Below, in pieces: positions 14,176-18,216 of a stretch of DNA of 18,216 bases (the first letter of the stretch is position 1; every line of letters begins with the position of its first letter). Position numbers and translations under genes: made by a program. This DNA is from an uncultured Muribaculaceae bacterium. GTDB taxonomy: Bacteria > Bacteroidota > Bacteroidia > Bacteroidales > Muribaculaceae. The stretch lies in assembly GCA_910584495.1 (NCBI GenBank), contig CAJUAR010000062.1:1-18216 (forward strand), read 5' to 3'. The notes under the pieces are model-generated. The model saw only the letters and a list, made by a program, of their open reading frames with translations. It ran no database searches and was not told the origin of the DNA.

Positions 14176-15444
14176 ATGAAAAATATAATCCTCAATCAAA
14201 GGGCAGAGCGTGATGAGCTGATGGCTCGTCCCTATCAGCAGCGAGACACCAGATATGATTTTGATGAGTTACTCGCAAATCCGTTAATCAAATTGATTAC
14301 GGGTCCTCGTCGCGTCGGTAAGTCAGTATTCGCACTGCTCATGTTGCAGGGTAAGAACTTCGCATATCTCAATTTTGATGACAACCTTCTGCTTGAAAAC
14401 TGGAATGAGGATTTGGTAATGCAGATGCTTGACGATGTATATCCTGGCTATGCATACATGTTGCTTGATGAAATACAGAATCTGCCTGATTGGGATTTGT
14501 GGGTCAATAAACTATACCGTCGGGGCAAAAATTTGATTATTACCGGAAGTAACGCCAAGATGTTGAGCAGTGAAATGGCAACTGTTTTGACAGGGCGGTA
14601 TCTACAGATCGAGATGCTACCTTTTAGCCTTGAGGAAACGATGCGTTGGAAGAATGTCAATCCCAATCTTGAAGAACAGTCGGCTAAGGCTATCGTTGTT
14701 GCTGATGATTATTTGCGCAACGGAGGCTATCCCGAAACTATTCAGGCTCGCAACATCACAAAAAGCTATCTATCGACTTTGTTCGACTCAATTCTGTTGA
14801 AAGACGTTGCCAAACGCCATAAGGTCAGGAATACGACCGATTTATACAATCTTGCCACTTACCTACTCTCCAACTTTTGCAATCCTATCTCAGCGAATGA
14901 CCTTGCTACGGAGTTGGGACTATCAAGCGTGACGACGACAAAAAAATTCTGTGACTATCTGGCAGAACCTTACCTGTTCTTCTATCTTCCACGCTTCAAC
15001 AACAAGATGAAACTGATGAAGAAAGCACCGAGTAAAGTTTATGTCGTTGACAATGGTTTCGTGCAAAGCACAGCTTTCAACCTGAGTGAGAACCTCGGCA
15101 GACTGTTGGAGAACCAAGTGTTTGTAGAGCTGTTACGTCGCGGATATATTCCCGGCAAAACACTTTTCTACTATCGCACACGCAATGATAAGGAGATTGA
15201 TTTCGTAACCCGAAAAGGTACTAAAGTGGAGCAGCTAATTCAAGTGTGCTACGATATGTCCTCCGAGAAAACTCGTAAACGCGAACTCGATGCCCTCGTC
15301 GAAGCTGCCGAAGAACTCCACTGCGATAATCTCCTACTGGTCACAAAATCTGAAATTAAAGAATATATAGAATATTTAGCAAACAAAACAATTTCTATAA
15401 TTCCTGTTTCAAATAATATGAACTATGAATATAACAACTATTGA
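14176..15444 (+). CDS. AAA ATPase with DUF4143-type C-terminal domain
   Basis: A 422-residue ATPase of the AAA_14/DUF4143 type, common in prokaryotic accessory regions and without settled function. Walker A is GPRRVGKS with K49. Walker B is MLLDEIQ with D98 and E99. A sensor-like TGSNAKML begins at T123. A winged-helix-like segment at about 220-270 (NPISANDLATELGLSS) could bind DNA. The DUF4143 domain holds ENQVFVELLRRGY and YRTRNDKEIDFV with E340 and D342, resembling a PD-(D/E)XK nuclease fold. The usual E-x-K strand reads QVC (Q356-C358) here, so cleavage activity is doubtful. The common hydrophobic WKW-type end is absent. Instead it ends in an Asn/Tyr tail that overlaps the next gene by 20 bases. 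G+C is intermediate (24 of 60 at 14761-14820). The ATG at 14176 fits the family start. Confidence 0.85.
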   Translation: MKNIILNQRAERDELMARPYQQRDTRYDFDELLANPLIKLITGPRRVGKSVFALLMLQGKNFAYLNFDDNLLLENWNEDLVMQMLDDVYPGYAYMLLDEIQNLPDWDLWVNKLYRRGKNLIITGSNAKMLSSEMATVLTGRYLQIEMLPFSLEETMRWKNVNPNLEEQSAKAIVVADDYLRNGGYPETIQARNITKSYLSTLFDSILLKDVAKRHKVRNTTDLYNLATYLLSNFCNPISANDLATELGLSSVTTTKKFCDYLAEPYLFFYLPRFNNKMKLMKKAPSKVYVVDNGFVQSTAFNLSENLGRLLENQVFVELLRRGYIPGKTLFYYRTRNDKEIDFVTRKGTKVEQLIQVCYDMSSEKTRKRELDALVEAAEELHCDNLLLVTKSEIKEYIEYLANKTISIIPVSNNMNYEYNNY

Positions 15445-17137
15445 AGGTAATACTCCAGCATTATTTGTAAATTCAATTAATTTTAATAATGGAGAAACCA
15501 TAAGACTCAACAAGAATGACATTGTAGTATTTGTTGGTCCTAACAATGCTGGTAAAAGTCAGTCATTAAAAGATATTTATGCTTGTATAAAGAATCAGCA
15601 TCGCAAAATTGTTGTTAAGGATGTCAATCTTACATTTCAGAATTCAGAGAATGATGTGGCGTTTATTGAGAGTTGCTCTGTCCAATCAAAAGATCCGAAT
15701 AGTGGCTATATTTATTCGGGTATGAATTATTATATATGGCCTTATCATCTTGAAAGCAACAAATTAACCAGCGGATACATCAATGATTTTAATTCTTTTT
15801 TTATTACTGAGCTTAGAACAGATAATAGACTCTCTATAGTAAATCCTCCAACGATATTAAAAGAAAATGACGCGCCGACTCATCCAATTCATATTGTTAA
15901 GGCATTTCCTCCTGTGAGAGAGATGCTTTCTAATTTTTTTCATAAGGCTTTTGGTCAATCTTTGATTCCTGGATTCGACTCCATGAATATCCCCCTTCAT
16001 ATAGGGTCCCCCATAAAACTTGAAGGAGATTTCGTAGATGAGCAAACTAGACAAGAAGAATTCAAAAGAAGATTACAACAACTTCCTGTTCTCCATGAAC
16101 AAGGTGATGGTATGAGAAGTTTTACAGGAATACTCCTACATCTACTCTTACCTAATTACTCATGTTTCATCATTGATGAACCTGAGTCATTCTTGCATCC
16201 ACCACAAGCACGAATACTTGGTCAGATATTTAGCGAGGCATTATCTAATGATAAACAGGCTTTTATTTCTACTCATAGCCAAGATTTTCTTAAAGGATTA
16301 ATAAATAGCTGTCCTGATAGGGTAAAGATTATTCGTGTCACTCGTAATGGTGATACTAATATGATAAAAATGTTAGACAATGAGAAATTAAATAATATTT
16401 GGAAAGACTCGCTATTGCGTTATTCAAATATAATGGATTCAGTGTTCCATGAAACTACTGTAGTTTGTGAAAGTGATTCTGATTGCAGACTGTATTCAAT
16501 AATACTTGATTACCTTAAAGCGGAAGAAGGTAAGCCAAATTCTACGCTATTTATTCATTGTGGTGGTAAACAACGCTTACCGTTAGTTGCCACTGCTCTT
16601 AAAACATTAGGTGTCAATTTTAGAATCATACCAGATCTTGACGTTTTAAACGACTCAAATTTAATTAAATCTCTGTATGAAATTTGTGGAGGGCAATGGC
16701 CAACAATAGAGAAAAGATATAATGTTGTCGCTGCTGGTGCAAAATCTCTAGATAAACCTACATTACTCAAAGATCAGCGTGAGAGAATTGTAGAAACTCT
16801 TTCTGAATTTGAAAAAGACGGCATAAAAGACCTTAATAAAAAGCAATTAGATAAACTTAAGAAAACAATTTTTGAACATAAGGGTTGGTCTTTGATTAAG
16901 AAATCTGGAATTAGGGCATTGCCCAATGGCGATCCTCAAGAAGCCATTGGAGACCTTAATACGGCATTGAATCAAGTCGGCATACATCTTCCCTTAGTGG
17001 GAGAATTGGAAAATTTTATTCCTACAGTTGGCGGTCATGGCCCGTCATGGGTGGAAGATGTAATTAACAAATATCCTGATTTGAATAATGCAGTTTATGA
17101 AGATGTTAAAAGATTCGTTAAAACCTTGGATTTGTAA
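15425..17137 (+). CDS. OLD-like ABC ATPase-TOPRIM protein, putative endonuclease
   Basis: A 570-residue protein with an N-terminal ABC/SMC-type ATPase and a C-terminal TOPRIM-like part, as in OLD family nucleases. Walker A is GPNNAGKS with K44. A signature-like GDGMRSF lies at 227-233. Walker B is CFIIDEPESFLHPP with D251, E252 and E254. The H-loop is STHS with H284. In the TOPRIM part, CESDSD gives E349, D351 and D353; GGK lies at 380-382, and PDLDV supplies the DxD pair D404/D406. These are the residues expected for a metal-dependent nuclease. Related proteins (OLD, GajA of Gabija, PARIS) act in phage defence. No UvrD-type helicase is adjacent, so it is not ordinary Gabija. It overlaps the DUF4143 ATPase gene by 20 bases. 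It is strikingly A+T rich, indicating transfer. The start is fixed by the nearness of Walker A. Confidence 0.82.
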   Translation: MNITTIEGNTPALFVNSINFNNGETIRLNKNDIVVFVGPNNAGKSQSLKDIYACIKNQHRKIVVKDVNLTFQNSENDVAFIESCSVQSKDPNSGYIYSGMNYYIWPYHLESNKLTSGYINDFNSFFITELRTDNRLSIVNPPTILKENDAPTHPIHIVKAFPPVREMLSNFFHKAFGQSLIPGFDSMNIPLHIGSPIKLEGDFVDEQTRQEEFKRRLQQLPVLHEQGDGMRSFTGILLHLLLPNYSCFIIDEPESFLHPPQARILGQIFSEALSNDKQAFISTHSQDFLKGLINSCPDRVKIIRVTRNGDTNMIKMLDNEKLNNIWKDSLLRYSNIMDSVFHETTVVCESDSDCRLYSIILDYLKAEEGKPNSTLFIHCGGKQRLPLVATALKTLGVNFRIIPDLDVLNDSNLIKSLYEICGGQWPTIEKRYNVVAAGAKSLDKPTLLKDQRERIVETLSEFEKDGIKDLNKKQLDKLKKTIFEHKGWSLIKKSGIRALPNGDPQEAIGDLNTALNQVGIHLPLVGELENFIPTVGGHGPSWVEDVINKYPDLNNAVYEDVKRFVKTLDL

Positions 17138-17146
17138 CATAATGCA

Positions 17147-17176
17147 TTGTTGATATTCATATTTTTTGTATCTTTG
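17147..17176 (+). promoter_or_regulatory. Second promoter inside the island, before the right repeat
   Basis: TTG at 17147-17149 and TATCTTTG at 17169-17176 are spaced by 19 bp, a good Bacteroidota promoter match just after the TOPRIM gene. It points rightward into a 30-codon ORF and the right repeat. Transcription would start within a few bases of the ORF's ATG. Confidence 0.55.
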
Positions 17177-17184
17177 TAATCCCA

Positions 17185-17277
17185 ATGGAAACAATGGGGA
17201 AGAACATTGAAATTGTGCCATGTACAATTCGTGAACAACGGAAAGTGCAGCATTACAATATTCAGAATACTACTTAG
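17185..17277 (+). CDS. Small ORF (30 codons), uncertain
   Basis: An ATG at 17185 opens 30 codons ending in TAG at 17275, starting MGKNIEIVPCTIREQRK after a short METM-type lead. It lies 8 bp after a good TAnnTTTG box, which would give an almost leaderless message. I do not recognise the peptide. It could be a genuine small protein, the truncated start of a gene cut off at the right insertion boundary, or chance. The promoter is the main argument in favour of a transcribed unit. Confidence 0.3.
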   Translation: METMGKNIEIVPCTIREQRKVQHYNIQNTT

Positions 17278-17301
17278 TTACAACGATATTATTCGACCCC
17301 A

Positions 17302-17313
17302 CCGGGGTCACAA
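17302..17313. repeat. Right copy of tRNA 3'-end direct repeat (putative attR)
   Basis: CCGGGGTCACAA is identical to 13956-13967. The bases before it, TTCGACCCCA from 17292, also resemble a tRNA T-loop and 3' stem strand, though one base short of a proper fold. No D-arm or anticodon arm can be found upstream, so this is only a tRNA 3' fragment. It marks the likely right edge of the inserted segment. Confidence 0.55.
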
Positions 17314-17337
17314 AAGGGTCTATCAGACCGACGAATT

Positions 17338-17375
17338 CCTCTGAAAATCAATGATTTTCAGAGGTTTTGTTCTTT
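17338..17375 (+). terminator. Intrinsic terminator after the right repeat
   Basis: CCTCTGAAAATC at 17338-17349 pairs perfectly with GATTTTCAGAGG at 17353-17364 around an AAT loop. A T-rich tract (TTTTGTTCTTTT) follows. It lies 24 bases after the second repeat copy, close to the 21 bases between the first copy and its hairpin. It may be the original terminator of tRNA-Lys, displaced by the insertion. Confidence 0.75.
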
Positions 17376-17929
17376 TTACGGTGCATGGGAAGCGAGAGCT
17401 GCCTTGTCACCATGACGCACCTTGGCAAACATATTGCGTTTCAGATGTGTACGCAGTCCACAAACACAAGCGGGTAATATTCCTCCACTCCTCTTTCAAG
17501 CCACTCGTTGACTTGCGTGCGTACACATTCAACCATACGGCTGATGCTCGCTTTAGAGTAATGCTGACCGTATATCTGGTCGAAGACATCACCTACCTGT
17601 TCCTGTGTAAGTCCCTTGGTATAAAGAACTCCTGCGAGTCTGTCACATTCTTCCTCCTGGTCTCGCAATATGGCGAGTATCTGAGGATGGAAGTTGCCGT
17701 ATCGGTCGCGCGATATGCGGAACTCCAGTTTTCTGCCATGTCCATAAGTGGAGCCCGGAAGATAGCCATTACCCTTATTGTCCGGATTATCAGCCAGAAA
17801 CTCGTCGCGTTCAGCAACCATCAAACTCTCGATCATGATCTCCATCAGGTCGTGCAAAGTTAATAAATTTCTTCCAACATCCAATGCCTCAGAGTGTTAA
17901 AAGTACTTAGGTTCGTAAACTGAGGTCAT
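17376..17929 (-). pseudogene. Decayed IS256-family (mutator-type) transposase
   Basis: On the minus strand an original start is seen at 17929 (MTSVYEPKYF), followed by an in-frame TAA at 17899-17897. The open frame then continues through GNGYLPGSTYGHGRKLEFRI, YGNFHPQILAILRDQEEECD, LYTKGLTQEQVGDVFDQIYG and EYYPLVFVDCVHI. These are IS256 transposase blocks, the last one just after the first catalytic Asp region. A stop follows at 17443-17441. A shifted frame immediately continues as THLKRNMFAKVRHGDKAALAS and stops at 17378-17376. In intact relatives that segment lies much further on, after the second catalytic region, so the middle of the gene has been deleted. The C-terminus is also missing. 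No terminal inverted repeats could be assigned. It is a dead remnant. Confidence 0.85.
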
Positions 17930-18216
17930 AGAGTTCAAGGCCTCTTTTTACATAGAGCAACGAATTAGGGCGTCGACAATAAGAGTCACATGTGACACTC
18001 GTTGTCATTTGGTTGTTCTTCTGCATGCCCACATGTCATTTGATCTATGTAGGTGTTTATTCGTTCATTTCCGAGCATTCATTTCAAATGCCATACAAGA
18101 AATCACGATTAAGGGGATCGACAGGTATAAATTTTTGCGATTATAACCGCAATTTTTACAAAAAACCTTAAATTCGCAGCTTAATTACTTGTTATAAATG
18201 CAAGTCCTTGACAAAC
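17930..18216. other. Apparently non-coding right end of the window
   Basis: About 290 bases without a gene I can support. It contains the imperfect palindrome at 17975-18006, two copies of TGTCATTTG (from 18003 and 18034), and a small stem TTGCG/CGCAA at 18135-18139 and 18148-18152 flanked by T-rich runs. TAAATTCG near 18169 resembles a degenerate -7 box. An ATG at 18198 opens a frame that is still open at the window edge after six codons (MQVLDK), too short to judge. Some of this may be the outer end of the IS256 element. Confidence 0.5.
17975..18006. repeat. Imperfect 32-bp palindrome
   Basis: Two 16-base arms, 17975-17990 and 17991-18006, match at 13 of 16 positions. They centre on a perfect 12-bp palindrome GTCACATGTGAC at 17985-17996. 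It is not followed by a T run, so it is not a terminator. It may be a dimeric regulator site or part of an IS end. Confidence 0.6.

Larger units (their letters stand above)
13956..17313. mobile_element. Putative tRNA-Lys-targeted accessory island lacking an integrase
   Basis: The segment is bracketed by identical 12-bp copies of the tRNA 3' end and carries the two ATPase genes plus a small promoter-ORF unit. Its right half is far more A+T rich than the flanking nqr operon. No integrase, relaxase or transposase gene lies between the repeats, so it was either mobilised in trans or has lost its recombinase. The 12-bp match is short, so the boundaries are an inference. Confidence 0.5.

Noticed and set aside
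14024..17301. An integrase or other recombinase within the putative island
   Set aside because: Both long frames are ATPases. The remaining gaps have no frame with recombinase motifs (no Arg-His-Arg-Tyr pattern or DDE block).
17290..17312. A second tRNA gene near the right repeat
   Set aside because: Only the T-loop and 3' acceptor-like strand are present. The T-stem strand is one base short, and no anticodon or D-arm can be folded upstream.
17351..17863. Plus-strand open frame of 170 codons
   Set aside because: It is antisense to the IS256 transposase remnant, whose minus-strand reading has clear family blocks. It also begins in the terminator hairpin.
17907..18026. Minus-strand 39-codon ORF starting MQKNNQMTTSV
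   Set aside because: It has no recognisable similarity and no promoter match. It overlaps both the palindrome and the start of the transposase remnant, so chance is the simpler explanation.

Overview
The window looks like a chromosomal segment of a Bacteroidales bacterium, perhaps Muribaculaceae-like. Three things support this. Several promoters have the Bacteroidota TAnnTTTG -7 box. Two families largely confined to that phylum (DUF3098 and DUF4290) are present. The order ftsX-DUF3098-uppP-truB-queA-DUF4290-rimM is also typical of the phylum. The left three quarters are GC-balanced to GC-rich (34 of 60 G/C at 12601-12660). The right part is clearly richer in A+T (17 of 60 at 15541-15600). The family-level placement is inference.

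Region 1 (about 85-7641) is one dense plus-strand gene string: ftsX, a DUF3098 membrane protein, uppP, truB, queA, a DUF4290 protein, rimM, a small acidic protein, an OmpA-domain protein and dnaB. Genes are separated by a few bases or overlap by four (ATGA or GTGA). Division, cell-wall lipid recycling, tRNA modification, ribosome maturation and replication therefore seem to be co-transcribed from a promoter near 85-116.

Region 2 (about 7700-13707) is a complete six-gene nqrABCDEF operon for the Na+-translocating NADH:quinone reductase. It has its own TAnnTTTG box, recognisable FMN-attachment, [2Fe-2S], FAD and NADH motifs, and a strong intrinsic terminator. No flavin transferase (apbE) is present in the window.

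Region 3 (about 13830-17375) is a tRNA-Lys(CTT) gene followed by a compact accessory island. A 12-bp copy of the tRNA 3' end recurs about 3.3 kb downstream. A tRNA-type terminator lies 21-24 bp after each copy. Between the copies sit two overlapping genes: an AAA ATPase with a winged-helix segment and a DUF4143-type nuclease-like domain, and an OLD-like ABC-ATPase/TOPRIM protein. They are preceded by a repeat-rich, operator-like promoter. A second promoter with a 30-codon ORF lies just inside the right boundary. There is no integrase. This is the best candidate in the window for an undescribed system, plausibly phage defence or another conflict module.

Region 4 (17376-18216) holds a decayed minus-strand IS256-family transposase with a nonsense codon, an internal deletion and a frame change. 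After it comes about 290 bp of apparently non-coding sequence containing a long imperfect palindrome.
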